Shown: positions 45,357 through 54,484, counted from the first letter of the stretch. The stretch: 64,000 nt of DNA from Bog-756 sp963777665 (GCA_963777665.1 CAVZRJ010000005.1:62001-126000), one strand, 5' to 3'. Translations and numbers: made by a program. The notes: generated from the sequence alone by a model not told the origin.

Positions 45357-46306
45357 CGACGACACTTCCGAACTCCAGACGGGATCGCACAGCCGGAGAC
45401 ACGAATCTCGATGTCGTGACCGGAGCCTTCAGCTACTCGGGCGGTGCCATCGCCAGGTCCTTGAGAGAGAGTGGTCGCCAGGTTCGAACGATCACCGGTC
45501 ACCCGGGCCGCTCAACGGGAGACGGGTCCATCGAGGTGCGCCCACTCGACTTCGATGACCAACTGGGATTGGTCGAGTCGCTACGAGGAGCGACGACCTT
45601 GTACAACACCTACTGGGTCCGCTTTGCCCATAAACAGATCGACCACGACCGTGCGGTCATCAACTCACGCAGTCTCTTTCAAGCGGCCAAGCGTGCCGGC
45701 GTACAGCGGATCGTCCATGTCAGCATCACCAACCCCAGTATCGAGTCCCCCTACCCCTACTTCCGCGGGAAGGCTCTTGTAGAGCGTGCGTTGGCCGAAT
45801 CCGACGTTTCCTTTGCGGTCGTTCGTCCCGCCATCCTGTTCGGCGGCAACGGGGTGCTGATCAACAACATCGCCTGGCTGTTGCGGCACCTGCCCATCTT
45901 CGCCATCGGGGGCCGCGGCGACTATCGGATCAGGGCGATCCACATCGACGATCTCGCCCAGCTGTGCCTCGAGAAGGGGAGCGAACGCCACGACAGTGTC
46001 ACCGACGCAGTTGGTCCCGAGCGGCCGACATTTCAGGAACTGGTGCTGCTGATCCGCAAGGCTGTCAGCAGTCGGTCTGCGATCGTGCACGTGCCGGGTG
46101 CTGCGGTTCCCGTGCTCTCACGGATGTTGGGGTTGGCACTCCACGATGTGCTGCTCACTCGGGAGGAGTACTGGGCGATGGCGGACGGGCTGGCGGATTC
46201 CGAGGGTCCGTCAACGGGCACCACCGCCATTTCGGAATGGGTCTCCAGATCTGGGGACACGCTGGGCCTCAGCTATGCCCACGAGCTCAAGCGCCACTTC
46301 TCCTGA
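45353..46306 (+). CDS. NAD(P)-binding SDR/NmrA-like oxidoreductase
   Basis: A 317-residue atypical SDR. LDVVTGAFSYSGGAIARSLR is the nucleotide-binding loop. VQRIVHVSITNPSIESPYPY carries the strand before the catalytic region, and FRGKALVERALAESDVSFAV the YxxxK-like segment (here YFRGK). The C-terminal half resembles complex I NDUFA9-like or NmrA proteins. Its substrate is unknown. It is translationally coupled to the TetR gene (4-base overlap) and probably controlled by it. Confidence 0.85.
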   Translation: MTTTLPNSRRDRTAGDTNLDVVTGAFSYSGGAIARSLRESGRQVRTITGHPGRSTGDGSIEVRPLDFDDQLGLVESLRGATTLYNTYWVRFAHKQIDHDRAVINSRSLFQAAKRAGVQRIVHVSITNPSIESPYPYFRGKALVERALAESDVSFAVVRPAILFGGNGVLINNIAWLLRHLPIFAIGGRGDYRIRAIHIDDLAQLCLEKGSERHDSVTDAVGPERPTFQELVLLIRKAVSSRSAIVHVPGAAVPVLSRMLGLALHDVLLTREEYWAMADGLADSEGPSTGTTAISEWVSRSGDTLGLSYAHELKRHFS

Positions 46307-46357
46307 GCCATCTCCGGGGGACGCGGCGCCTGGCGTAGCTCCACGTCGACCCTAGGC

Positions 46358-47503
46358 TCACGCAGCAGCTGCTCTCCCAGTCAGTAGTTTCGGTCGGACC
46401 GCGGGAACGACGGCGACGATGGCCGCTGCAGCGGCGAGGAAGCCGAGGGCGCCGCGAAGCCCGACAGCGCTGGCCAGCCACCCAACGAGGGCCGGTCCTG
46501 CGACAAGCCCCACATAGCCGCCGGCGGTGACCGCCCCAACAGCGGCAGCTCCGTGGGGGCGTCCCTTGCCAGCGGCGGCCACGAGCAAAGGCCAGCACAT
46601 CGAGATGCCGCCCGCCGCCAGTACGAGTCCGATCGCCCCCGTGACAGCCACCTGTGCGGTGGCCAACAGCGCCGTCCCGACTGCTGCGACGCCAGCGCCG
46701 ATTGCCACGCCCCTCGGCGGTCCGCGCCTGCCGATGGCTGGTCCGAGCGTGGTGCGAGCCACGGCCGCCACGGTGTAGCCAAGGACGGCGCCACCTGCCC
46801 CGAGCAACAGGCCGGAATCGAGGTTCGATCGAAGGAAGAGCACTCCCCACAAGTCGATCCCGCCCTCGACCATGGCAGACAGGGCGAATATTCCGGCGAT
46901 GACGAGCAGCCCGTCGTGGCGCAGCAGCGTGAGAGCCCCGTGCCAGGGGACCTGTTCGCCCCGCTGAGCGCCCGGTAGGGGCGACCGGCTGCAGACGACG
47001 GCGAGAACGCCAGCCGCTGCGGCTACCGCCACCCAGATCCACCGCCACGAGATGTGCGCGGCCAGCAGTCCACCGCAGATGGCGGCACCGGCTGCGGCAC
47101 CCACATTGAACCGGGCGTGGAACGCGACCAATCGGCCTGGTCGATCGGCCAGCGCCGTCATCGATGCCACGTTGATGGTGACATCGATGAGCCCGGCATT
47201 GACCACCACCAACACGATGGCGAGCCCTAACAGGTCCGGTGGTCGGCTGACCGCGCCGAGCACCAAGAAGGCGGTCCAGGTCCCGAGGGCGAGGCTCAAG
47301 ATCCGCGCCGTCCCGAACCGCTCACAGAGTCCACCACCGACGACATTGGCTGCCGCGCTGCCGATCAAGCTGACCGAGAGGAGGAGTCCGAACTCCCCGA
47401 CTGACAACCCGAGCGATCGCTCGATGTCGATGGCAGCCACAGCCCAGGCACCCCAGAAGACACCAAAGAGCGCAAAGACCACGGCAACCGGTCGCAAGCT
47501 CAC
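46358..47503 (-). CDS. MFS transporter
   Basis: A 381-residue polytopic protein with about 12 hydrophobic helices: VAVVFALFGVFWGAWAVAAI at the start, then GEFGLLLSVSLIGSAAANVV with an ERFGTAR loop, and FHARFNVGAAAGAAICGGLL. The overall layout is like fucose-permease or drug MFS families that show FHxxFNxGA. Substrate is not predictable. GTG 47503 is the likely start. The gene is convergent with the SDR gene. Confidence 0.88.
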   Translation of the reverse strand: MSLRPVAVVFALFGVFWGAWAVAAIDIERSLGLSVGEFGLLLSVSLIGSAAANVVGGGLCERFGTARILSLALGTWTAFLVLGAVSRPPDLLGLAIVLVVVNAGLIDVTINVASMTALADRPGRLVAFHARFNVGAAAGAAICGGLLAAHISWRWIWVAVAAAAGVLAVVCSRSPLPGAQRGEQVPWHGALTLLRHDGLLVIAGIFALSAMVEGGIDLWGVLFLRSNLDSGLLLGAGGAVLGYTVAAVARTTLGPAIGRRGPPRGVAIGAGVAAVGTALLATAQVAVTGAIGLVLAAGGISMCWPLLVAAAGKGRPHGAAAVGAVTAGGYVGLVAGPALVGWLASAVGLRGALGFLAAAAAIVAVVPAVRPKLLTGRAAAA

Positions 47504-47975
47504 AGGCCTGTTCTACTGCGCGACGGGGGCTCGGGGTCTCGGTCGCCCCGAGCAGTCGGAGAAGCTCCGCAGTTGCCAGAGGCATCAATCTCGTGTTCCC
47601 TTCAAGTGGACCGTTCAGACCGCCTGGTTCATCGAAGCCTTGTTCGGCTGCTCGGGTTGAACGCAGAAGGGTGATCTGTCGTAGCCCATGACAAGAGGCT
47701 GAGAGTTTCCTTCGTCCGGACCACGCACATTGCAGCTGGGCTTCCAACAACAGGTTCCTGATTCGATCCTGCGGCCCTCGTCGCCGAGACCAAATAAGGG
47801 TCGCCCTTGGGTCACAGTGCCCTTCCAGTCAGCCGCCCCACATCGGTGACGCACGCCTCTGTACTGTTCGTCAACGATCGCATGGGCGATCACTCAGCCT
47901 TCGAACCGTTGAAGCGGCGATCCGGACTACTTCTCGGGGCGCCGTACCCGCTCGCCACTCGCACGGGGGAAGAAG
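47504..47975. other. Intergenic region, no gene recognised
   Basis: About 470 bases between the divergent MFS and phosphoesterase genes. A minus-strand reading frame (47615-47893) has no ribosome binding site and no recognisable motif. The region presumably holds promoters for both neighbours. Confidence 0.5.
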
Positions 47976-49394
47976 ATGCGACACCGCCTGGCCCTCTCCG
48001 CCACACTGATATTGGGCGTCGGGTCTGTCGCAACATTGTGGGCTTCCGGTGTGGGTACGAGCTCGCACTCAACCGACGCATCAGCCGGCGTCGTCTTCAC
48101 GCCGATCAAGCACATCGTCGTCTTCATGCAGGAGAATCACAGCTTCAACAATCTGCTCGGCGCTTGGTGTGTCCAGCAGGGGCACTGCACGGGGACGACC
48201 ACTGGCACCCTGTCGAACGGCAAATCGATCTCACTTTCGGCGGCATCCGATGTGGTGCCCGGAGTCGGCCACTCCATCAAGACCCAGACGACCGCCATCG
48301 ATGGCGGAACAATGGACGGGTTCGACCAGAGCCCTGGGTGCGGCGGCCCGCAGTATGCGTGCTACTCGGTCTACGAACCGACCCTGTCGGGCGGGGGAGC
48401 CAACCCCTCGGTCCAGAACGTCATCTCTCTGGCAAAGTCATTTGCGGTCAGCGATATGACCTTCGAGCCGGGCCCCGTTCCAAGCTGGGGCGAACACCTG
48501 GGGTTGGCCACCGCCAACAACCTCGATGGCTTCTCCGGCGACAACCCGGGAGGACACGGGACGGGGTGGGGATGCGACTCGGGAGACACCGCTTCGTGGT
48601 CGTCGACCGGGAGTCCACCGTATCTGAATGAACCGTCGTGTATCCCAGCCCCGAAGGGCAGCCCCGAAGTCCGGAGTGAGCCTCCGGCTGTTCGCAGCAG
48701 CCCGGCCCACTGGGTGCCGACGATCATGGACAGCCTGACCGCGGCCGGGGACACCTTCAAGATTTACGGCGCCTCGAAGGCGGACTCGAACTACATCTGG
48801 GACGTCTGCCCGACCTTTGCCGACTGCCTGTACACCAATGAGGCCAAGAGCATGGTTCCCACGGCCAATGTCCTTTCGGACGCCAAGAACGGCACGCTGC
48901 CGAACTTCTCGATGCTCATGCCCGCGACCGGCCCGAGCGGCTCGACGTCCCAGCACAACCTGGACTCCATGGCCGTCGGGGACAACTGGATCGGTCAGGT
49001 CGTCTCGGCCATCGAGAACGGTCCCCAGTGGCAGTCGACCGCCATCTTCCTTACGTGGGACGACTGCGGGTGCTTCTACGACCAAGTCCCTCCGCCCACA
49101 GGTCTCGGCATCCGCGTGCCGATGATCCTGATCTCACCGTGGGCGATCAAAGGACATGTCGATCACAACGTGGCCACCTGGGCCAGCATCCTCGCATTCA
49201 CCGAGCACGAGCTGGGCGTTCCTCCGATCAATGCGACGGACCAGAACGCCTATAACTACCTGAGGTCGTTCAGCTTTGCCCCGTCGCAGACGCAGAGTGG
49301 CCGCCACAAGGCGCGGCTCTCTCAACACGCGGTGCCACAGTCGTCCACCGCCTGGATCACAACCCACCCCCCAGACCTCAGTGATCCGACCTGA
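47976..49394 (+). CDS. Secreted phosphoesterase (phospholipase C / acid phosphatase family)
   Basis: A 472-residue protein with a signal peptide (LALSATLILGVGSVATLWAS). IKHIVVFMQENHSFNNLLGA carries the ENHSF motif (53-57), whose Asn/His bind metal. FLTWDDCGCFYDQVPPP and RVPMILISPWAIKGHVDHNV are further conserved blocks. These enzymes cleave phosphate monoesters or phospholipids outside the cell. GGGGGAAGAAG precedes ATG 47976. Many Cys pairs suggest disulfides. Confidence 0.9.
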   Translation: MRHRLALSATLILGVGSVATLWASGVGTSSHSTDASAGVVFTPIKHIVVFMQENHSFNNLLGAWCVQQGHCTGTTTGTLSNGKSISLSAASDVVPGVGHSIKTQTTAIDGGTMDGFDQSPGCGGPQYACYSVYEPTLSGGGANPSVQNVISLAKSFAVSDMTFEPGPVPSWGEHLGLATANNLDGFSGDNPGGHGTGWGCDSGDTASWSSTGSPPYLNEPSCIPAPKGSPEVRSEPPAVRSSPAHWVPTIMDSLTAAGDTFKIYGASKADSNYIWDVCPTFADCLYTNEAKSMVPTANVLSDAKNGTLPNFSMLMPATGPSGSTSQHNLDSMAVGDNWIGQVVSAIENGPQWQSTAIFLTWDDCGCFYDQVPPPTGLGIRVPMILISPWAIKGHVDHNVATWASILAFTEHELGVPPINATDQNAYNYLRSFSFAPSQTQSGRHKARLSQHAVPQSSTAWITTHPPDLSDPT

Positions 49395-49606
49395 GACGCT
49401 GGGCTGGCGAAGTGACACCTGCAGGCGAAATCCACCTACTCAAATGTGACGAAGCTTTGGGTGAGGCGGACAGTGCTTCTGGCCGTCTCCGACTGGTCGA
49501 TCGAAGTGTCGGCCGTTGACGGAGTCTCTGTGGTTTGTTAGAAGGTCACAGATAGCGTAAGGCACTGCGAGACGAATCCAGTGCCCAGTGGCGTGGAGGT
49601 GGGCTC

Positions 49607-50803
49607 GTGATCGTACGCTGGCAGCACGAGGCTGCGTTTGGGACACGAGGACGTGGGCGTCTCAGTCGTAGTGCGCTTGTGGCCGCCCTCGGTGTGGTAT
49701 TGATCCTCGTGTCTGTGCCAACGACGGCTGGAGCCACTGGTTCGTGGTCCCTCGTCACGAGCGCCAACAAGGGGGCAGGCGGCGATGGGCTCAATACTGT
49801 GGCCTGTCACGCCAGCACCTCCTGCGAAGCCGTCGGCACCTATCTCACAGGCGGTAACGTGAGGCGTGCCCTTGCAGAGTCTTGGAACGGGACATCCTGG
49901 GCGATACAGTCGAACCCCAATAACAGCGCAGGGGACAACGATCTCATTGGCGTCGCATGTGTCACGAGCACTTCGTGCAAGGCCGTTGGCTACTTCGTCA
50001 ATGGCAGCAGTGTCGACCGGACCCTCGCCGAGTCTTGGAACGGCACGGCCTGGACGCTCATCCCGAGCGCCGACAACGGGTCGAAGGCGAACTATCTCTA
50101 CGACGTGTCCTGCTTCTCGTCGACTTACTGCAAGGCGGTCGGGTACTACTTCAACGCCAGCAACGTCGAACAGACCCTCATCGAGTCCTGGAACGGATCT
50201 ACCTGGTCGCTGATGACCAGTCCCAACGTTGGGACCGGCACAAACTGGCTGCGGCGAGTGACGTGCTTCTCGGCCTTCTCCTGCAAAGCCGTCGGCGATT
50301 ACCAGAGTGGCACCGTTACGAAGACCCTCGTCGAGTCCTGGAACGGATCCATCTGGTCGGTCATGTCCAGTCAGAATGTCGGAGCCGGGAGTAATGAGCT
50401 GGACGGGGTCTCCTGCTTCGCTGCCACGTCGTGCAAGGCCGTCGGCACCTACTACAACAGCTCCAACGTCCAGCGCAATCTTGCAGAATCGTGGAACGGC
50501 ACGTCCTGGACAGTCGTCACTACTCCGAACAAGGGAGCAGGGATCAACTTCCTCAACAATCTGTCGTGCGTCTCATCGGCGTCATGCCAGGCCGTCGGCA
50601 GCTACGTGAATGGGAGTTCGGTCAATCAGACGCTTGCCGAGGCGTGGAACGGGACGAGCTGGTCGCTTGAGTCATCGCCCAATGGAAGCACAAACACGAA
50701 CTACCTATTCAACGTCACGTGCACCGGAGCCTCGTGTAAGGCCGTTGGGACCTATCTGAACGGCAGCTCCATCCATCAGAGCCTCATTGAGTCGTTCGGC
50801 TGA
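49607..50803 (+). CDS. Secreted protein with six SWNGTxW repeats
   Basis: A 398-residue protein with a signal peptide (LVAALGVVLILVSVPTTAGA). The mature part is made of about six repeats of roughly 53 residues, each with SCxAVGxYxNGSxxxxTLxE, then SWNGTxW and SPNxGxxxNxL. The pattern suggests a beta-propeller-like or stacked-sheet fold, with a Cys pair in each unit. The repeats are near-identical in places (NGTSW recurs), so recent expansion is likely. GTG 49607 follows GGAGGT. Confidence 0.8.
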   Translation: MIVRWQHEAAFGTRGRGRLSRSALVAALGVVLILVSVPTTAGATGSWSLVTSANKGAGGDGLNTVACHASTSCEAVGTYLTGGNVRRALAESWNGTSWAIQSNPNNSAGDNDLIGVACVTSTSCKAVGYFVNGSSVDRTLAESWNGTAWTLIPSADNGSKANYLYDVSCFSSTYCKAVGYYFNASNVEQTLIESWNGSTWSLMTSPNVGTGTNWLRRVTCFSAFSCKAVGDYQSGTVTKTLVESWNGSIWSVMSSQNVGAGSNELDGVSCFAATSCKAVGTYYNSSNVQRNLAESWNGTSWTVVTTPNKGAGINFLNNLSCVSSASCQAVGSYVNGSSVNQTLAEAWNGTSWSLESSPNGSTNTNYLFNVTCTGASCKAVGTYLNGSSIHQSLIESFG

Positions 50804-50848
50804 GCGTGACAAGAGAGACATTTGGGTATTCGGTCTGGGAGGTCCGAT

Positions 50849-52096
50849 ATGAGAGAAGCAAGATGGAATCGTCGCATGGTCGTGTGGGTGAGGGCCTCTA
50901 GAAGGGTCGCATTGGCAGCTCTCGCCGTGCTCATTGTTCCCCTTGGGATGCTCGTTGGAGTCAACTCCGCCGCAGCTCTCGGTACCAGCACCAAGATGGC
51001 GACCGGAACCTCCGACCTGTATGCCGTGACCTGCTCTACGACAAGCTCGTGCGTCGCCGTGGGCACGGTTGGCATCTACCCCAATGCAAAAGGGGTCGTC
51101 GTCGCTATCGTCAACGGAGTTCCGGGCACGCCACACACGGTGAGCGGTACCGGGGCCCTCTACGACGTGGCCTGTACGTCGGCGTCGGCTTGCGTGGCGG
51201 TGGGTGAAAAGACGAACAATGGCGGTCAAGGCGTGGTCGTCAAGATCACCAGTTCGATTCCAGGGTCTGCCCAGTACGTGACAGGTACGACAGAGCTGAA
51301 CCGGGTGGCCTGCGAGCCGTCAAGGGTCACTTGTGTGGCGACGGGCTTTGGCACCAAGGGTGCCGTCGTTCCCATTGTCGCAGGTTCGGCCGGGGCAGCG
51401 GCCCTCGTGTCGGGCACGGGATACCTGGGTGGGGTGACCTGTCCAAGTGCCACGTCGTGCATAGCTGCCGGGCAGTCTTCGACCACGCTTCCTTCTCTGG
51501 GCCTGGTACTGCCGATCGCAAGCGGAGTTCCAGGGACACCGAAGGACGTGACAAACACAGCGGATCTGGGAGATATTGCATGCCCGAGTGCGACACATTG
51601 CGAAGCCGTCGGGGCCAAGCTCTCCGGCACCGGTATCTATTTGGGCGCAGCTGCAGTCAGCGTCACCAGCAGCGTGCCGGGTGCAGCCAAGATCGTCACC
51701 TCGCTCAATACCTTCAATGGCGTGGCTTGCGGGGGTCTTTCGACGTGTGAGGCGACGGGCGGGGTGTTCTCGCCCACTTCGACATCGATTACCACCATTA
51801 CCAACGGCATACCTGGAACACCCCAGCATGCGCCTTCCTATTTGGGCGAGGGCCTAGGGCCCCATCCCGTGGCTTGTCCGAGCAGTACGAGATGTGTCGT
51901 CATTGGGTTCAGTGGAGCCACTCCTGTCGGACGGGTGATTCCGATCAGCAGCGGGATCGTGGGCGGGGCTCACGCAGTAGTTGGAGCGTCGTACCTGGTT
52001 GATGTGACATGCCCCACCACCTCGCTGTGCCTGGCGGTCGGACTCGTCCGTGGAACGACGCAGACTGGCGTGGTGACCAAGATCACGTTGCCATGA
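50849..52096 (+). CDS. Secreted repeat protein with SCVAVG-type units
   Basis: About 415 residues with a signal peptide (VALAALAVLIVPLGMLVGVN). The mature part has about seven repeats of 45-50 residues, each with LxxVxCxSxxSCxAVG, then a Gly-Val-Val strand and SVPGTPxxV. It shares the Cys-Ala-Val-Gly unit with the preceding gene but lacks SWNGT, so the two are diverged relatives. ATG 50849 has GGAGGT 6 bases upstream. A surface or matrix role is plausible; nothing catalytic is seen. Confidence 0.78.
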   Translation: MREARWNRRMVVWVRASRRVALAALAVLIVPLGMLVGVNSAAALGTSTKMATGTSDLYAVTCSTTSSCVAVGTVGIYPNAKGVVVAIVNGVPGTPHTVSGTGALYDVACTSASACVAVGEKTNNGGQGVVVKITSSIPGSAQYVTGTTELNRVACEPSRVTCVATGFGTKGAVVPIVAGSAGAAALVSGTGYLGGVTCPSATSCIAAGQSSTTLPSLGLVLPIASGVPGTPKDVTNTADLGDIACPSATHCEAVGAKLSGTGIYLGAAAVSVTSSVPGAAKIVTSLNTFNGVACGGLSTCEATGGVFSPTSTSITTITNGIPGTPQHAPSYLGEGLGPHPVACPSSTRCVVIGFSGATPVGRVIPISSGIVGGAHAVVGASYLVDVTCPTTSLCLAVGLVRGTTQTGVVTKITLP

Positions 52097-52228
52097 GCTG
52101 AGGGTGCGAAGTCACCGCTAATGAGCAGGGACAGTCGGTCCATGGCGCCAGAGTTGGCGATCGCTGCATAGGTTGCCACTCCTTGATGGCCATCTATGAC
52201 CCCTCCTACCTCTAACCGTTTGCGAATG

Positions 52229-52280
52229 TGAGCTTCCCCCGGTCCAGCGGACAGTGAGCTTCCCCCGGTCCAGCGGACAG
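52229..52280. repeat. Tandem 26-bp repeat at an IS3 remnant end
   Basis: TGAGCTTCCCCCGGTCCAGC plus GGACAG occurs twice in a row (52229-52254 and 52255-52280) without mismatch. It borders the C-terminal fragment of an IS3 transposase, so it is probably the terminal repeat of that lost element, duplicated by aborted or one-ended transposition. Confidence 0.75.
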
Positions 52281-52294
52281 GTTGATTGTGTTGA

Positions 52295-52463
52295 TCATGC
52301 CGCAGCTGCGGTGGGCGTGTGGTCTCGTTCGTAGTCGACTGGACTGAGCATTCCGCAGTAGGAGTGCCGCCTCGACGGGTTGTACCAGGTCTCGATCCAG
52401 TCGAACATGGCGAGGGCCAACTGCTTGCGTGTCTCCCAGCGGTGCTCGTCGAGTAACTCGATC
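52295..52463 (-). pseudogene. IS3-family transposase C-terminal fragment
   Basis: Minus-strand codons read LQIELLDEHRWETRKQLALA, MFDWIETWYNPSRRHSYCGM and LSPVDYERDHTP, the end of the rve-type integrase domain of IS3 OrfB. The preceding catalytic DDE part is missing; homology stops near 52463. It is a remnant only. Confidence 0.85.
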
Positions 52464-52546
52464 TGCAGGGTGGGCGGATTCAAGCGGTCCGCGCAACACC
52501 TCGGTCTGTAGGCAACGCTTCGTTGCCCTGACCAAGGAGGACCCAG

Positions 52547-52840
52547 ATGGGTGCGCACGTCATGACCGTTGGGCAAAAGCAGATGGCTCGTCGTCTCAAG
52601 TCCAAGGGCATGAAGTTCAAGGAGATCGCCAGAGAGCTCAATGTCAGTCTCGATTTGGCACGCGCCACCCACTATCGAAAGCAGGTGAGGCCCGGGAGAC
52701 CAGATGGTTGGGAACCGGCTGCCCGGCGACTCAGCGCAGAAGAGCGCGAGGACATCATGATCGGGCTGCGGCAGGGTGAATCGATGACCTCGATCGCCGG
52801 CCGTCTCGGACGAGCACCTTCGACGGTCACACGGGAAGTG
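52547..52840 (+). pseudogene. IS30-family transposase N-terminal fragment
   Basis: ATG 52547, after AAGGAGG, starts an IS30-type DNA-binding region: MKFKEIARELNVSLDLARAT and RRLSAEEREDIMIGLRQGES, then MTSIAGRLGRAPSTVTREV. IS30 transposases continue here into the catalytic domain, but homology stops after TREV, at about 52840. The reading frame runs on to 53110 without family similarity. Confidence 0.82.
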
Positions 52841-52945
52841 TCAACGGACACCGGTTTGTCCCCGCTGGCGGCCATCCGATCACCCCGGGTATGGCCATCT
52901 GCCTCCCCGGGTATGGCCACGGAATTCCGCACCCCCGCACTCAGG

Positions 52946-53108
52946 TCACTTGGTCAGTGGCTTCACCCCCTTCCCGCTGGTGGCGTCCTGCAGCCGAATC
53001 GACTCTCCCGAAGTCTGGACCACGTGGGCATGGTGGAGCAGACGATCGACGAGGGCGGTGGCGAGACTGGGCGGCATGAGCTCGTCGAAGCCCGAGGGGT
53101 GGAGGTTT
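52946..53108 (-). pseudogene. IS21 IstB-like ATPase C-terminal fragment
   Basis: Minus-strand reading SNLHPSGFDELMPPSLATAL and VDRLLHHAHVVQTSGESIRL is the C-terminus of IstB, the ATP-binding helper of IS21 elements (LATALVDRLLHHAHV). The AAA+ core is absent. The fragment ends against the left inverted repeat of the intact IS3 element at 53117, so that element may have inserted into it. Confidence 0.8.
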
Positions 53109-53116
53109 GACCTGAG

Positions 53117-53144
53117 TGAACCGGCCTGGCTTTCCTGGAGGCTC
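53117..53144 (+). repeat. Left inverted repeat of the IS3 element
   Basis: It begins TGAACCGGCCTGGC and ends TGGAGGCTC, and pairs imperfectly with 54400-54427. Confidence 0.75.
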
Positions 53145-53167
53145 CAAACCTTGGGAAAGTTGGAGTC

Positions 53168-53500
53168 ATGGAAGCCAAGAGGCACCCCTCATCGAAGCGC
53201 TATCCGCCTGAGATGCGAGAACGGGCCGTTCGCATGGTCCAACAATCCATCGAGGAAACCGGCGAGCGCTGGGGCGTGGTCTCACGGGTGGCCCGCCAGC
53301 TCGGCACCGGCGAGCAAACGCTGCGCAACTGGTCAGAGCGGGCTGACGTCGACGCCGGCCGACGTCCTGGAGTGACCACCGAGGACAAGCAGCGGATCGC
53401 CGAACTGGAAAGGGAGAACAGGGAACTCCGAAGAGCCAACGCCATATTGAAGTCGGCATCGGCGTTTTTCGCGGCGGAGCTCGACCGCCCAAAGCCGTAG
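53168..53500 (+). CDS. IS3 transposase OrfA
   Basis: A 110-residue protein with a helix-turn-helix (YPPEMRERAVRMVQQSIEET, VARQLGTGEQTLRNWS) and a C-terminal leucine-zipper-like helix (IAELERENRELRRANAILKS). OrfA binds the inverted repeats and regulates transposition. Its stop TAG overlaps the GTG of OrfB (TAGTG), so OrfB is made by coupling or by -1 frameshifting. Confidence 0.93.
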   Translation: MEAKRHPSSKRYPPEMRERAVRMVQQSIEETGERWGVVSRVARQLGTGEQTLRNWSERADVDAGRRPGVTTEDKQRIAELERENRELRRANAILKSASAFFAAELDRPKP

Positions 53501-54387
53501 TGCGCTACATCGACGCCCACAAGGAGGAGTTCGGGGTCGAGCCGATCTGCAGGGTCTTGCAGTTCGCCCCCTCCACGTATTACGCCGCCACGTCCCGGCC
53601 ACCGTCGGCCCGAGCGCTCTCCGATGAGCGCCTCGGCAGGGAGATCCAACGGATCCATGAGGAGAACTACGGGGTCTATGGGGTGCGCAAGGTATGGCAC
53701 CAGCTCGTTCGAGATGAAGAGCGGGTCGGACGGGACCAGGTGTGGCGCATCATGGGCGCCCTCGGCCTCCAGGGCGTGCGCCGGGGCAAAGCCAAGCGCA
53801 CCACTGTTCCCGGCGACCTCTCGGCTCGCCCGGCCGACCTGGTCGATCGTCAGTTCGTCGCCACCGCCCCCAACCGCCTGTGGCTCGCCGACATCACCTA
53901 CGTATGGACCTGGTCGGGCTTTTGCTACGCCAGCTTCATCACCGACGCCTTCGCCCGGCGCATTGTCGGATGGCGAGTGTCCAAGTCCTTGCGCACCGAT
54001 CTGGCCCTCGACGCGCTCGAGATGGCCATTTGCACCCGCACCGGCGAAGACCTGACCGAACTCGTCCATCGTTCCGATCGCGGCGTGCAATATCTGGCCA
54101 TTCGCTACACGGAGCGTCTGGCCGACGAACAGGCCGTGGCCTCGGTCGGCTCCAAGGGCGACTCGTTCGATAATGCTCTCGCCGAGACGGTCAACGGGCT
54201 CTACAAGACCGAACTGATCTACCGCCGAGGGCCCTGGAAAACGATGGAGCAACTCGAGCCGGCCACGGGGGCCTGGGTCAACTGGTGGAACGAGCGGCGT
54301 CTGCACGAGGCCTGTGATTACGTCCCGCCGGCGGAGTTCGAGGAGAACTACTACCGTCGCTTGGGCGAGCCCAGCTCGGCAGCATAA
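53500..54387 (+). CDS. IS3 transposase OrfB (DDE integrase domain)
   Basis: A 295-residue rve-type transposase. HTH_21 region: GREIQRIHEENYGVYGVRKV. Catalytic residues: Asp in LWLADITYVWTW, Asp in LVHRSDRGVQYLA and Glu in SFDNALAETVNGLYK. It ends with the NWWNERRLHEACDYVPPAEF motif of the family. It lies in the -1 frame relative to OrfA. Confidence 0.95.
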   Translation: MRYIDAHKEEFGVEPICRVLQFAPSTYYAATSRPPSARALSDERLGREIQRIHEENYGVYGVRKVWHQLVRDEERVGRDQVWRIMGALGLQGVRRGKAKRTTVPGDLSARPADLVDRQFVATAPNRLWLADITYVWTWSGFCYASFITDAFARRIVGWRVSKSLRTDLALDALEMAICTRTGEDLTELVHRSDRGVQYLAIRYTERLADEQAVASVGSKGDSFDNALAETVNGLYKTELIYRRGPWKTMEQLEPATGAWVNWWNERRLHEACDYVPPAEFEENYYRRLGEPSSAA

Positions 54388-54399
54388 AACCTAACAACC

Positions 54400-54427
54400 G
54401 AGCCTCCACTATTCCCAGGACGATTCG
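54400..54427 (-). repeat. Right inverted repeat of the IS3 element
   Basis: On the minus strand it begins CGAATCGTCCTGGG and ends TGGAGGCTC. It starts 12 bases after the OrfB stop and pairs with 53117-53144. Confidence 0.75.
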
Positions 54428-54484
54428 GGATGCCTATCTGGCGCTTCTGGCTGTTCCAACTGTTGTGCCATTGTCAACGACGCG

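Larger units (their letters stand above)
53117..54427 (+). mobile_element. Complete IS3-family insertion sequence (about 1.3 kb)
   Basis: The element has two overlapping transposase frames and imperfect 28-bp terminal inverted repeats. Left is 53117-53144 (TGAACCGGCCTGG to TGGAGGCTC). Right is 54400-54427, reading inward CGAATCGTCCTGG to TGGAGGCTC. About 19 of 28 positions agree. No clear target duplication is seen (GAG against GGA), which hints at later rearrangement of one flank. All catalytic residues look intact. Confidence 0.85.

Noticed and set aside
47615..47893. 92-codon minus-strand frame in the MFS-phosphoesterase gap
   Set aside because: No ribosome binding site, no recognisable motif, and it fills a region expected to carry two divergent promoters.
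52844..53110. Continuation of the IS30 reading frame as a longer protein
   Set aside because: Homology stops after TREV. The rest is antisense to the IstB fragment and has no family similarity.
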